From: Mycolicibacterium sphagni
Lineage (GTDB): Bacteria > Actinomycetota > Actinomycetes > Mycobacteriales > Mycobacteriaceae
Direction of reading: 5' to 3'
Length of the DNA: 64,000 bases
Assembly: GCF_002250655.1 (NCBI RefSeq)
Contig: NZ_NOZR01000033.1
Coordinates: 1-64,000 of the forward strand
Positions 8,640-17,031 of this stretch are shown piece by piece. How positions within the stretch are numbered: the stretch's first letter is position 1; every line of letters starts with the position of its first letter. The translations under genes and the position numbers were made by a program. Below the pieces are notes generated by a model. The model was given only the letters and a program-made list of their open reading frames with translations. It made no database searches and was not told where the DNA came from.

Positions 8640-9917
8640 TTACCGGACCCGCCCGGCTTGGCCCTGGCGGACGAAATCCTCCAACTGATCGGCGGCGGCC
8701 GCGGCACTTCGCGCAGGTTCGGTGATCCGGGTGGCGAGGTCACGCGCCCGGGCGACGTAATCGGGAGCAAGGATGGCGCGCAGATCGGCCACCAACGACT
8801 CCTCCGTGACGGTGGAAAAGCGCCGCGCGGTGCCCACCTTCAGCCGCTTCACCGCGGCACCGTAGATCGCGTGAACGAGGTCCCAGAACAGGATCAGTTG
8901 CGGAACTCCCGCACGCATCCCGATGGGCGTTGTGCTCGAGCCGCCGTGGTGGACGACCGCGCGGCAGGCGGGGAAGACGGTCGCGTAGTTCATCAAGCCG
9001 ACCACTTTGACACGCTCGGAATGCGGAGCATTACTGAAGTCGGTGCCAGCCGCGCCGACTAGCGCCCGCTCCCCCAGCCGCGCACATGCCGCGTCAATCA
9101 TCGCGATCGTGTCGGACGGCGATTCGACCGGAATGCTGCCGAAGCCGAAGAAGATCGGCGGGGTGCCCGAAGCGATCCATGACGCCACCTCGTCATCGGT
9201 GTCGGTGGCCAGTTCCAGCGTCAGAGTCCCGACAAACGGGCGCTGAGCAGCACTTTGCGCCCAATCAGCCGCGAGGCCGGGAAAGCACGCCTCGTCGTAG
9301 GCCTGGATTTCCAGCGACCCGCGCTCGGTGATCCGCCGTGGTGCGGAGTGGGTCGCCTTCGGTAGCCCCAGTTCGGCGCGCTGGACGTCCTCGACTTTTT
9401 TGGTTCCGCGCCAGGACACCCACCAGAACGCCTGGACTATCGCCCGGCCGACCGGGGCAGGCAGGAACGGCAGCACCTGGGCGTTGGGGCGCAACGGGAA
9501 GTAGTGCAGGGTGGCCATCGGAATGCCGAAGTGCTCAGCGACATTGGCCGCGGCATCTTCGAAGTTGATACCGCTGAATATCAAATCGGCCCCGTCGGCC
9601 AATTCCATCAGCGTCGCGCTCATCTCCTGCCAACCCCGGAATAGGGGGCCGGCGATTTCACTGCGCGCTTTCGCCATCCGCCGGAGTTTCCACGGGCTAC
9701 TGAAGAAGCACGTCCAGTAATCGCGGTGCGCATCCAGTATCGACCGCGAGTTCGGCCCGAATCCGACCGTGTGCGGCACCGCCGCCTGGGTGAATTCGAT
9801 CAGGTCCGGCGGCACCGCCATGCAGACGTCATGCCCGCGGCGGACCAGCTCGCGACCGACGGCTGCGCTGGGCTCGATATCGCCGCGACTTCCCCAGGTT
9901 GCCAGCACGAATTTCAT
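8640..9917 (-). CDS. GT1-family glycosyltransferase (GPL Gtf-like)
   Basis: A 425-aa UDP/dTDP-sugar glycosyltransferase of the GT-B fold, like the rhamnosyl/6-deoxytalosyl transferases (Gtf) of GPL loci. The N-terminus carries the hallmark WGSRGDIEP and the second half the donor-binding motif VVHHGG. The segment after that motif is unusual: paralogues in this window mostly read PDQ or similar there, while this one reads FWDLVHAIYGA, which suggests a different donor sugar or altered specificity. It lies 13 bases downstream of the methyltransferase at 9931 and probably shares its transcript. Donor and acceptor cannot be told from sequence. Confidence 0.9.
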   Translation of the reverse strand: MKFVLATWGSRGDIEPSAAVGRELVRRGHDVCMAVPPDLIEFTQAAVPHTVGFGPNSRSILDAHRDYWTCFFSSPWKLRRMAKARSEIAGPLFRGWQEMSATLMELADGADLIFSGINFEDAAANVAEHFGIPMATLHYFPLRPNAQVLPFLPAPVGRAIVQAFWWVSWRGTKKVEDVQRAELGLPKATHSAPRRITERGSLEIQAYDEACFPGLAADWAQSAAQRPFVGTLTLELATDTDDEVASWIASGTPPIFFGFGSIPVESPSDTIAMIDAACARLGERALVGAAGTDFSNAPHSERVKVVGLMNYATVFPACRAVVHHGGSSTTPIGMRAGVPQLILFWDLVHAIYGAAVKRLKVGTARRFSTVTEESLVADLRAILAPDYVARARDLATRITEPARSAAAAADQLEDFVRQGQAGRVR

Positions 9918-9930
9918 CGCGCGCCGACCC

Positions 9931-10701
9931 TTACTGCGGGGATGCGGTGCTCGCGGCGAGGAATTCGTCGAGATATCGCGGTGGCTTGAGGTTGAGCAGA
10001 CGCTTACGGTCGGCCTTGAGGTCGGCGTAGGTGAGCGCCGCGACCTGCGTCGGCGAGTAGGACAGCGTCGATTCCGGGGAGCCCTTGCGGACGAATCCGA
10101 CGCCCTGGTCGCACTTGAGCACGCCGACCACGAGGTCGGGGCGGGTGCTGCGGAGTTCGACGATGGCTTTCCAGACGTCGCCGTTCCAGATGCCGATCTT
10201 CAGCGGGCCCGACTGCTGCGCCATGAACTCGTCCCACGAATCTGCGCGGCGGCCGGCCAGCTCGAACGGCGGGTTGCAGTCATGCAGGAACATGACGCCG
10301 TCGTCTTTCAGGAAACGCACGGTGTTCTCGACGTCGCGCACCACCTGCTCGTAGGTGTGCAGCCCGTCGATCAACGCGACGTCGACAGGGTTCTGTTCGA
10401 GCAGCGTGGTCTCGTTCTCGAAGAAGGCGTCGCTGGTGGTCTCGAAATACTTGACGACGCGGCCCTTGGCATCGGCGAGCTCGCGGGTGCGCTCGGTCAG
10501 CCGGAACGCCGGGTCGACAGCGAGCTTCACGTCGGCGCTGATCCGCTGGAACGCTTGTCCGCGGGAGACGCCGATCTCCAGGTACACGGGGTTGGACCGC
10601 ATGGCGAGTGCCTGTTGCACGGCCCTGATCCGGTTCACGCCTGGCATTGCGTCTGCCAACATGACCAGGCCGCTGTTGAAACTGACGCCGTTGATATTCA
10701 C
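9931..10701 (-). CDS. Class I SAM-dependent methyltransferase (Methyltransf_24-like)
   Basis: 256 aa starting with GTG at 10701 behind GTAGGAACC. A glycine-rich SAM loop (LEIGVSRGQ) lies near residue 48, and an acidic/His segment (ALIDGLHTYEQ) near 130 is followed by FLHDCNPP, as in Methyltransf_24-type O-methyltransferases. In GPL loci such enzymes methylate hydroxyls of the sugars or of the fatty acid; which one applies here is unknown. It is the first gene of a two-gene minus-strand unit with the GT1 at 8640 and is divergent from the DUF2505 gene. Confidence 0.85.
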   Translation of the reverse strand: MNINGVSFNSGLVMLADAMPGVNRIRAVQQALAMRSNPVYLEIGVSRGQAFQRISADVKLAVDPAFRLTERTRELADAKGRVVKYFETTSDAFFENETTLLEQNPVDVALIDGLHTYEQVVRDVENTVRFLKDDGVMFLHDCNPPFELAGRRADSWDEFMAQQSGPLKIGIWNGDVWKAIVELRSTRPDLVVGVLKCDQGVGFVRKGSPESTLSYSPTQVAALTYADLKADRKRLLNLKPPRYLDEFLAASTASPQ

Positions 10702-10763
10702 GCGAGGTTCCTACCACAAAGGGGTTGCGCGGCATGAGGGTTTCAGCTCACTAACCGGTGGGC

Positions 10764-10778
10764 GTAAGAATGGTCGAC
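10764..10778 (+). promoter_or_regulatory. GTAAGAATG promoter box, copy 1 (leaderless)
   Basis: GTAAGAATGGTCGAC directly precedes the ATG at 10780. Read as a -10 element (TAAGAAT, 10765-10771), transcription would begin about at the start codon, so the DUF2505 mRNA would be leaderless; no ribosome site is visible. Two further copies precede the next two genes. Confidence 0.55.
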
Positions 10779-10779
10779 T

Positions 10780-11280
10780 ATGTCGCGTTCATTCGAGATC
10801 GTCACCGAATCAGCCGCCAGCGTCGACCAGATTCATGCGGCGTTCGTTCGCGAGGACTACTGGCGGGATCGCGTCGCCGGAGACGGCTCATCCACCTTGG
10901 ACTCGTTGCGTGTCGATGCCGACGGTGTCGTGGACGTGCAGATCACTCAGCACCTCGGTCGCCAGATCCTGCCCGCCTTGGTGGCGAATTTCGTCCCCGG
11001 CGACCTCAAGCTGGTCTACCGCGAGACTTGGCGCCCAACCGGTGACGGCACGGTGCGCGGGCAGAGCCGCGTGCTGGCGTCCGGCGGGCTGGGTTCCACG
11101 CGTGCGGAGAACTGGCTGACGCCGACGGGCGCCGCGTCTCAACTACGCGCCACCGGAAAAGTGGAAGTCAAGATCCCGTTGGTGGGCGGCAAACTCGAGA
11201 AGTCGATCGGCTCAAGTCTGGAGGCGAGCATCCCCGCGACGCTGCGCTACACCACCAGGTGGATCGCCGAACACACCTAA
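10780..11280 (+). CDS. DUF2505 family protein
   Basis: 166 aa; the sequence pattern fits the actinobacterial DUF2505 family, small proteins with a probable START/SRPBCC-like lipid-binding fold. No signal peptide or membrane segment is visible. Its function is unknown; a role in handling a lipid intermediate would be speculation. The ATG at 10780 is the only sensible start, lies right behind a -10-like box and has no Shine-Dalgarno sequence, consistent with leaderless translation. It stands alone between a divergent methyltransferase and the acyltransferase genes, 77 bases before the next gene. Confidence 0.75.
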   Translation: MSRSFEIVTESAASVDQIHAAFVREDYWRDRVAGDGSSTLDSLRVDADGVVDVQITQHLGRQILPALVANFVPGDLKLVYRETWRPTGDGTVRGQSRVLASGGLGSTRAENWLTPTGAASQLRATGKVEVKIPLVGGKLEKSIGSSLEASIPATLRYTTRWIAEHT

Positions 11281-11306
11281 AGCACCGCTTATTGACGGGC
11301 GCGAAT

Positions 11307-11322
11307 GTAAGAATGCCTCGAC
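11307..11322 (+). promoter_or_regulatory. GTAAGAATG promoter box, copy 2
   Basis: GTAAGAATGCCTCGAC lies ~36-51 bases upstream of the first acyltransferase start. It matches copy 3 (13596-13611) base for base, and both are preceded by a GCGC-rich stretch. It is probably the -10 region of the promoter for this gene. Confidence 0.5.
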
Positions 11323-11357
11323 CGCAGCGCGTCCGCTCTTCAAGTAGGTAGGTGATC

Positions 11358-13553
11358 TTGCGCCAGGCGCAGAGCGTTAGCCCTACCGACAACCAGCCGA
11401 CTGCGCGCTCAGAACAGAAGACTTTTCGCACGGATATCGAGGGCCTGCGCGCCGTCGCCGTCGTGGCTGTCGTGCTGTTTCACGCATCGGTTCCCGGGCT
11501 GAGCGGGGGCTACGTCGGCGTCGACGTGTTCTTCGTGATCTCCGGGTTCCTGATCACCGGGTTGCTCTGGCGCGAGGTCAGTAGCACCGGCACGGTACGG
11601 CTGCGCAGCTTCTACGGCGCGCGCGCCCGCCGGCTGCTGCCGGCGTCGGCCACCGTCGGCGTCATCACCATGATCGGCTCCGCACTCCTGCTCCCGCCAC
11701 TGCAGGCGGGGCCCGCGATCAGCGACGGCATCGCCAGCGCGCTTTACGTCAGCAACTACCAATTCGTCATGCGGGGCGTCGACTACTTCGCCAATAACGT
11801 GACGCCGTCGCCGTTCTTGCACTACTGGTCCCTGGGCGTCGAAGAGCAGTTCTATCTGGTGTGGGCACCGATGCTGCTCGGCACGGCCTGGCTGATCCGG
11901 TTGGCGCGCCGGGCCCGCCGCCGGCCGACGGCTGACGCCATCGCCTCCAAGCGCCCGTTCGTGGTGCTGCTCGCGGTGGTCGCGTTCCTGTCCTTTGCGC
12001 TCTCGTTCTTGGGGACATACATCGTGCCCGCAGCGGCCTTCTATTCACTGCCGACCCGGGCGTGGCAACTGGCGGCCGGCGGCCTGGTGGCGCTGACCGC
12101 GATTCACTGGCAACGCCTGTCACCACGAGTCGGCCTGACCGTCGGCTGGGCCGGACTGGCCCTGATCCTGCTGGCCTGTGTCTGGTTTACCCCGAAGACT
12201 CTCTACCCGGGTGCCGCAGCCCTGCTGCCCACCCTGGGCGCGGCGCTGGTCATCGGCGCCGGCTGCGCCACCCCCACGCAAGGGGCTGGTCGCCCGCTCG
12301 GACTACCGCCGATGCGCGCCATCGGCCGCATCTCCTACTCATGGTACCTATGGCACTGGCCGGTGCTGATACTCGCTCCGTTCGTGCTGGGCCATCAACT
12401 CGGGTTGGCGGCCCGCGTCACCGCAGCGCTGCTGTCCGCCGGGCTCGCGTGGCTGACCACGCGCTACCTGGAGAACCCCCTGCGGTTCGCCCCGAAGATC
12501 CGTAACTCCGCCTGGCGCAGCCTCGGATTGGGCGCGGGAGCCACCGTCATCGCGGTGTGTGTCGGGGTGACGCTGCTCAAGGTGATGCCAACCCCGGTCG
12601 GGCACGGTGCCGCCGCGAAACCACTGAGCTTCGGCGCAATTCCCGTCCCCGCCGACGCTTCACTCGGCACTTACGACACTGCGGTACAACAGACCTTTGC
12701 GCGCGTGCAGGCGTCGGTGGCCGCATCGGCCGGCGTCACATCGATCCCCTCCAACCTGACACCGCCGCTCTGGGAGGCATACGCCGAGAAGGCCGACCTC
12801 GCGTACAACGGCTGTCTGCGTGAGCCATTCGAGAGTGGACAGCCCGAATGCGCGATGGGAGACACCGGCTCATCGACGACGGTCGCCCTGATCGGCGATT
12901 CGCACGCCGCAATGTGGACCCCGGCGTTCCAGCAGGTCGCCACCCAACGGCACTGGCGGCTCGAGATGCTGGCCAAGGGCGCGTGCCCGCTGCTGGATCT
13001 GCCGATCACCAACCCGCTGAGTCGCCTGGCTGAGTTGTTCGAACACTGCGCTCAGTGGCGCGGTCAGATTCTCGATCGGTTGGCATCCGAACGCCCGCGG
13101 CTGATCGTGCTGAGCCTGTGGCGCGGCTACGGCACCGGGGAATCGCTGTCCGGATACCACGCCTACGACAGCGCATGGATCGCTGGCTTCACCCGTCTGG
13201 TTCAACGCCTGCGCGCGACGGGTGCTCAGGTGCTGGTGCTCGGCCCCATCCCGGATCCGCACTTCCACGTGCCGGTGTGCCTGTCGGGCAACCTCGACAA
13301 CGTGCTTGCCTGCACACCGAACCGCTCCGCCGCGGTCAACGAATCAGGCATCGCCGCCGAAGCCGCCGCCACCAAGGCCGGCGGGGCGCAATACGTCGAC
13401 ACCACGGACCTGTTCTGCACTGCCGAACGCTGCCCGGTCATCGTCGACAACACCCTGGTCTACCTCGACGAGAACCACATGACGCTCGAATACTCACGAG
13501 CGCTGGCCCCCGTGGTCGCGGCGCTGGCCGACCGCGCACTCGCGCACAACTAG
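11358..13553 (+). CDS. OafA/acyltransferase-3 membrane protein with C-terminal SGNH domain (paralogue 1)
   Basis: 731 aa. The N-terminal ~370 residues form a multi-pass acyltransferase-3 domain (DIEGLRAVAV, LFHAS, VFFVISGFLITGLLW). The C-terminal ~300 residues form an extracytoplasmic SGNH-hydrolase-like domain with GDSHAAMW (nucleophile Ser block) and a terminal DENH providing the Asp/His pair. Such proteins move acetyl or other short acyl groups across the membrane onto sugars; in GPL loci the related Atf acetylates the deoxysugar. TTG at 11358 is chosen because AGGTAGG precedes it at normal spacing; an in-frame GTG at 11352 is too close. Its promoter box and leader match the next gene, which is a tandem paralogue, so the pair looks like a duplication. 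Acyl donor and acceptor are unknown. Confidence 0.9.
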   Translation: MRQAQSVSPTDNQPTARSEQKTFRTDIEGLRAVAVVAVVLFHASVPGLSGGYVGVDVFFVISGFLITGLLWREVSSTGTVRLRSFYGARARRLLPASATVGVITMIGSALLLPPLQAGPAISDGIASALYVSNYQFVMRGVDYFANNVTPSPFLHYWSLGVEEQFYLVWAPMLLGTAWLIRLARRARRRPTADAIASKRPFVVLLAVVAFLSFALSFLGTYIVPAAAFYSLPTRAWQLAAGGLVALTAIHWQRLSPRVGLTVGWAGLALILLACVWFTPKTLYPGAAALLPTLGAALVIGAGCATPTQGAGRPLGLPPMRAIGRISYSWYLWHWPVLILAPFVLGHQLGLAARVTAALLSAGLAWLTTRYLENPLRFAPKIRNSAWRSLGLGAGATVIAVCVGVTLLKVMPTPVGHGAAAKPLSFGAIPVPADASLGTYDTAVQQTFARVQASVAASAGVTSIPSNLTPPLWEAYAEKADLAYNGCLREPFESGQPECAMGDTGSSTTVALIGDSHAAMWTPAFQQVATQRHWRLEMLAKGACPLLDLPITNPLSRLAELFEHCAQWRGQILDRLASERPRLIVLSLWRGYGTGESLSGYHAYDSAWIAGFTRLVQRLRATGAQVLVLGPIPDPHFHVPVCLSGNLDNVLACTPNRSAAVNESGIAAEAAATKAGGAQYVDTTDLFCTAERCPVIVDNTLVYLDENHMTLEYSRALAPVVAALADRALAHN

Positions 13554-13595
13554 CGGGGAACAGACGCAAACCGCCTCTGGCACTCGCGCGCAAGT

Positions 13596-13611
13596 GTAAG
13601 AATGCCTCGAC
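13596..13611 (+). promoter_or_regulatory. GTAAGAATG promoter box, copy 3
   Basis: GTAAGAATGCCTCGAC is identical to copy 2 and lies 39-54 bases upstream of the second acyltransferase. The leader down to the start codon is also similar (AGGTAGGTGA before both starts), so the promoter was duplicated with the gene. Confidence 0.5.
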
Positions 13612-13649
13612 TCAATTGACGTGTTCGCTGATTATGCAGGTAGGTGACA

Positions 13650-15842
13650 TTGGCCCACGCCGACAGCCTCAGGGCTAGCGAAGGACAGCAAAGTCGGCGC
13701 TCCGAACAGGACTACTTCCGCCCGGACATCGAGGGCTTGCGCGCCGTTGCCGTCCTGGGCGTCGTCATGTTTCACGCTGCAATCCCCGGCATCCGTGGCG
13801 GCTACGTCGGGGTCGACGTCTTCTTCGTCATCTCCGGGTTCCTGATCACCGGCCTGCTCTGGCGTGAAGTGAGCGGAACCGGCAGCGTGCGGCTGCGCAA
13901 GTTCTACGGCGCGCGCGCCCGCCGGCTGCTGCCGGCGTCGGCCACCGTCGGGATCATCACGATGATCGCGTCGGTATTCCTGCTGGCGCCGCTGCGGGTC
14001 CCCACGGTCCTCTACGACGGCATCGCCAGCGCGCTCTACGTCGGCAATTACTGGTTCATTCTCGACAACATCAACTACTTCGCCGACTCCCTGACGCCCT
14101 CACCCTTCCTGCACTACTGGTCGTTGGGTGTCGAGGAACAGTTCTATCTGGTGTGGGCACCGCTGATCCTCGGCACGGCGTGGTGCATCCGGAGGTTCCG
14201 ACGGAAAAGGACGCGCGCCATCGCCTCGTCGCGGCGTCCCTATCTGGTCGTCCTCAGTCTGGTCGCCGCCATCTCCTTTGCCATGTCGCTGGTAATCACC
14301 TACGTCATCCCCGCCATGGCATTCTTTTCACTGGCCACCCGCGCATGGCAATTGGCAGTCGGCGGACTGGTCGCGCTGACCGCCATTCACTGGCAACGGC
14401 TGAACCCGCGGCACGCAGCAATCGGCGCGTGGGCCGGGCTGGCCATGATCGTGATCGCCTGCGTGTGGTTCACCTCGACTACGCCATTCCCGGGTACCGC
14501 CGCGCTGCTGCCCACCCTCGGTGCGGTGCTCGTGATCGGCGCGGGTTGCGCCACACCCACGCAGGGCTGCGGACAGTTCCTGAGCACGTCGCCGATGCGC
14601 GCGGTCGGCCGCATCTCCTACTCGTGGTACCTGTGGCACTGGCCGGTGCTGGTCCTCGCACCCGCACTGCTCGGCCACCAGCTGGGGCTGGCCGAACGAA
14701 TCATCGCAGCCCTGCTCGCCGCTGGGCTGGCATGGCTGACTCTTCGCTATCTGGAAAACCCGCTGCGCTTCACCCCGAAGATCCGCGACTTCCCGTGGCG
14801 CAGCCTCGGCGTCGGCGCGGTCGCTACCCTGGTCGCGGTCTTTGTCGGCATAGGGCTGCTGAAGGTCGTGCCCACCCCGGTCGGGCAGGGCGCACCGATC
14901 ACTCCCGTGGCCTTCACCGCCGCGCAACCGTTACCCACCGGCTCGACCACGGCGGCCTACGACGCTGCCGTGGCGCAGACCTTCGCTGAGGTGCAGACCG
15001 TGCTCGCGGCGTCCTTGGACGCCAGGGCCGTCCCGTCAAACCTGAACCCGCCGCTGGACAAGCTCAGCGGTGAGCAGCGCAACCTCACCTACAACGGCTG
15101 CCTGCGCAACCCGTACGAAAGCGGGCAGCCTGAGTGCGCAATGGGTGACACCACGTCGACGACCAGCGTCGCCCTCATCGGGGACTCACACGCCGCGATG
15201 TGGACTCCGGCATTCCAACAGATTGCCGCCCAACAACATTGGCGACTAGACATGATGGCCAAGGAAGCCTGCCCAATCATGGACGTAGCTGTGGGCACCG
15301 CTTTCCGTCGTCTGATCGAAGATTTTCAGCACTGCGAGGAATGGCGGGCCGAGGTCATGGCCCGGCTGAAGGCCCAACCTCCTCGACTCGTCGTGGTGAG
15401 CGTGTTCCGCGGGTACGGGGTCGATGAAGTCATGACCGGATTCAAGGCATACAACCCCGCCTGGATCGACAGCCTCACCCGGCTCGTGCGACAAATCCGC
15501 GACATCGGCTCGCGGGTACTGGTGCTCGGTCCGATCCCGGGTCCGCATTCGAACGTGCCGATCTGCCTATCCGGCCACCTCGACGACGCGACAGCCTGCG
15601 CGCTGTCCCGGTCAGCCGCCGTGGACCAATCCGGCATCGCCGCCGAAGCGGCCGCCACCACCGCAGGCGGGGGTCAATACGCCGACCTCACTGACCTGTT
15701 CTGCACCGCACAACGCTGCCCGGTCATCGTCGGCAACACGTTGATCTATATGGATGTCAGCCACTTGTCGATTCCCTACGCGCGACAGTTAGCACCGGCC
15801 ATCGGGGCGCTGACCGACCGCACGCTGGCCTACGGTCACTAA
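13650..15842 (+). CDS. OafA/acyltransferase-3 membrane protein with C-terminal SGNH domain (paralogue 2)
   Basis: 730 aa, same architecture as the gene before it: multi-pass acyltransferase-3 domain (DIEGLRAVAV, VFFVISGFLIT, YSWYLWHWPVL), then an SGNH-like domain with GDSHAAMW and a terminal DVSH. Most blocks are shared with paralogue 1; the N-terminal ~20 residues and parts of the SGNH domain differ, as expected if the two enzymes acylate different positions. TTG at 13650 is chosen behind AGGTAGG; GTG at 13644 is an alternative. It ends 15 bases before the epimerase gene, which has its own AGGAGG ribosome site, so the two are probably co-transcribed. Confidence 0.9.
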   Translation: MAHADSLRASEGQQSRRSEQDYFRPDIEGLRAVAVLGVVMFHAAIPGIRGGYVGVDVFFVISGFLITGLLWREVSGTGSVRLRKFYGARARRLLPASATVGIITMIASVFLLAPLRVPTVLYDGIASALYVGNYWFILDNINYFADSLTPSPFLHYWSLGVEEQFYLVWAPLILGTAWCIRRFRRKRTRAIASSRRPYLVVLSLVAAISFAMSLVITYVIPAMAFFSLATRAWQLAVGGLVALTAIHWQRLNPRHAAIGAWAGLAMIVIACVWFTSTTPFPGTAALLPTLGAVLVIGAGCATPTQGCGQFLSTSPMRAVGRISYSWYLWHWPVLVLAPALLGHQLGLAERIIAALLAAGLAWLTLRYLENPLRFTPKIRDFPWRSLGVGAVATLVAVFVGIGLLKVVPTPVGQGAPITPVAFTAAQPLPTGSTTAAYDAAVAQTFAEVQTVLAASLDARAVPSNLNPPLDKLSGEQRNLTYNGCLRNPYESGQPECAMGDTTSTTSVALIGDSHAAMWTPAFQQIAAQQHWRLDMMAKEACPIMDVAVGTAFRRLIEDFQHCEEWRAEVMARLKAQPPRLVVVSVFRGYGVDEVMTGFKAYNPAWIDSLTRLVRQIRDIGSRVLVLGPIPGPHSNVPICLSGHLDDATACALSRSAAVDQSGIAAEAAATTAGGGQYADLTDLFCTAQRCPVIVGNTLIYMDVSHLSIPYARQLAPAIGALTDRTLAYGH

Positions 15843-15857
15843 TCAGGAGGCTTTACC

Positions 15858-16916
15858 TTGTCACCATCCGTGCTGATCACCGGCGGGGCAGGATTCATCG
15901 GGTCCGCGCTCGCGCGGCGTCTCGTAGAAGCTGACTACGACGTCGCCGTCATGGACATCCTGCACCCGCAGGTACACGCCGAGGGCGCAACGATCGACCT
16001 CCCGTCGTCGGTGCGGTTGTTCACCGGCGACGTCACTCACGCGGCGGACTGCGACGCTGCGCTCCGACTGTTCAAGCCTTCTCAGATCGTGCATCTTGCG
16101 GCCGAAACCGGCACGGCACAGTCACTTTCGGAAGCCACCCGCCATGGTTCGGTCAATGTCGTCGGAACGACGCAAGTGCTCGACGCATTGAGCCGCTGCG
16201 GACATGTGCCCGACCAGTTGGTGCTGGCGTCGTCGCGCGCCGTCTACGGCGAGGGCGCCTGGCAGTCCGGCGACGACGTGTTCTACCCGCTGCCTCGCAG
16301 CCATGCCCAACTGGTCGCAGGCCAGTGGGATCCCCAGGGTCCCAACGGTGCTGCCGCTGAGCCGCTCGCCAGCAGTGCAGTCCGCACCGAGCCGCGGCCG
16401 ACCAACATCTACGCCGCGACCAAACTCGCCCAGGAGCACATCTTGGCGGCGTGGACGTCCGCGCACGACACCAAGCTCAGCGTGCTGCGTCTGCAAAACG
16501 TCTACGGGCCGGGCCAGTCGCTCACGAATTCCTACACCGGGATCGTCGCGCTCTTCGCACGCCTGGCCAGGGAGAAGAACGCCTTGGAGGTCTACGAAGA
16601 CGGCCGGATCATGCGCGATTTCGTCTTCATCGACGACGTTGTCGAGGGGCTCTTCGCGGCGATCGAGAGCCCCGCAGCGCCGTCGCGCTACGTCGATATC
16701 GGGTCGGGTGTGCCCACGACCATCCATGAGCTGGCCCAGCAGCTCGCGGCCATCTGCGGCGCGCCCGAACCGGTGGTCGTAGGGAAGTTCCGCGACGGTG
16801 ACGTGCGCGCCGCACGCTGTGACATCGATCTGGCGACGAACGAGCTCGGTTGGCGTCCCAAGTGGTCGCTCGAGGAAGGGATGCGCGCACTTCTCGACTG
16901 GATCGCAACGTCGTAG
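15858..16916 (+). CDS. NAD-dependent sugar epimerase, probable dTDP-L-rhamnose 4-epimerase
   Basis: 352 aa extended-SDR enzyme: GGAGFIGS Rossmann motif at the N-terminus, catalytic region ASSRAVYGEG and YAATK, then NVYGPGQS. The segment MDILHPQVH after the Rossmann motif resembles the family of dTDP-L-rhamnose 4-epimerases (WbiB type), which make dTDP-6-deoxy-L-talose. 6-Deoxytalose is a core sugar of GPLs and dTDP-rhamnose is supplied by rml genes in this window, so this role fits; it is family-based inference. TTG at 15858 lies behind a strong AGGAGG. The gene follows two acyltransferases closely and precedes the ABC exporter. Confidence 0.8.
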   Translation: MSPSVLITGGAGFIGSALARRLVEADYDVAVMDILHPQVHAEGATIDLPSSVRLFTGDVTHAADCDAALRLFKPSQIVHLAAETGTAQSLSEATRHGSVNVVGTTQVLDALSRCGHVPDQLVLASSRAVYGEGAWQSGDDVFYPLPRSHAQLVAGQWDPQGPNGAAAEPLASSAVRTEPRPTNIYAATKLAQEHILAAWTSAHDTKLSVLRLQNVYGPGQSLTNSYTGIVALFARLAREKNALEVYEDGRIMRDFVFIDDVVEGLFAAIESPAAPSRYVDIGSGVPTTIHELAQQLAAICGAPEPVVVGKFRDGDVRAARCDIDLATNELGWRPKWSLEEGMRALLDWIATS

Positions 16917-16953
16917 GTCCGCTGATCACAACCCGAACAGAGAGGTCAAAGTC

Positions 16954-17031
16954 TTGAGTTTCTCGGTTGCGACGAAGACGTCGCTACTTGGCCCGCAGCA
17001 ACTCCGCTCACGCTATGGTCAATATTTGTGA
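16954..17031 (+). CDS. Candidate 25-aa leader ORF upstream of drrA
   Basis: A TTG at 16954, preceded by AGAGAGG at suitable spacing, opens a 25-codon frame. Its TGA stop overlaps the GTG start of the ABC ATPase (GTGA at 17028-17031). That geometry would allow translational coupling. No homology is recognised and the frame is short, so it could be chance. Confidence 0.25.
   Translation: MSFSVATKTSLLGPQQLRSRYGQYL
17014..17019 (+). promoter_or_regulatory. Candidate -10 element for the drrABC unit
   Basis: TATGGT (TANNNT pattern) ends eight bases before the GTG at 17028. No Shine-Dalgarno sequence lies before that GTG, so a leaderless transcript is likely from this promoter. Confidence 0.45.
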
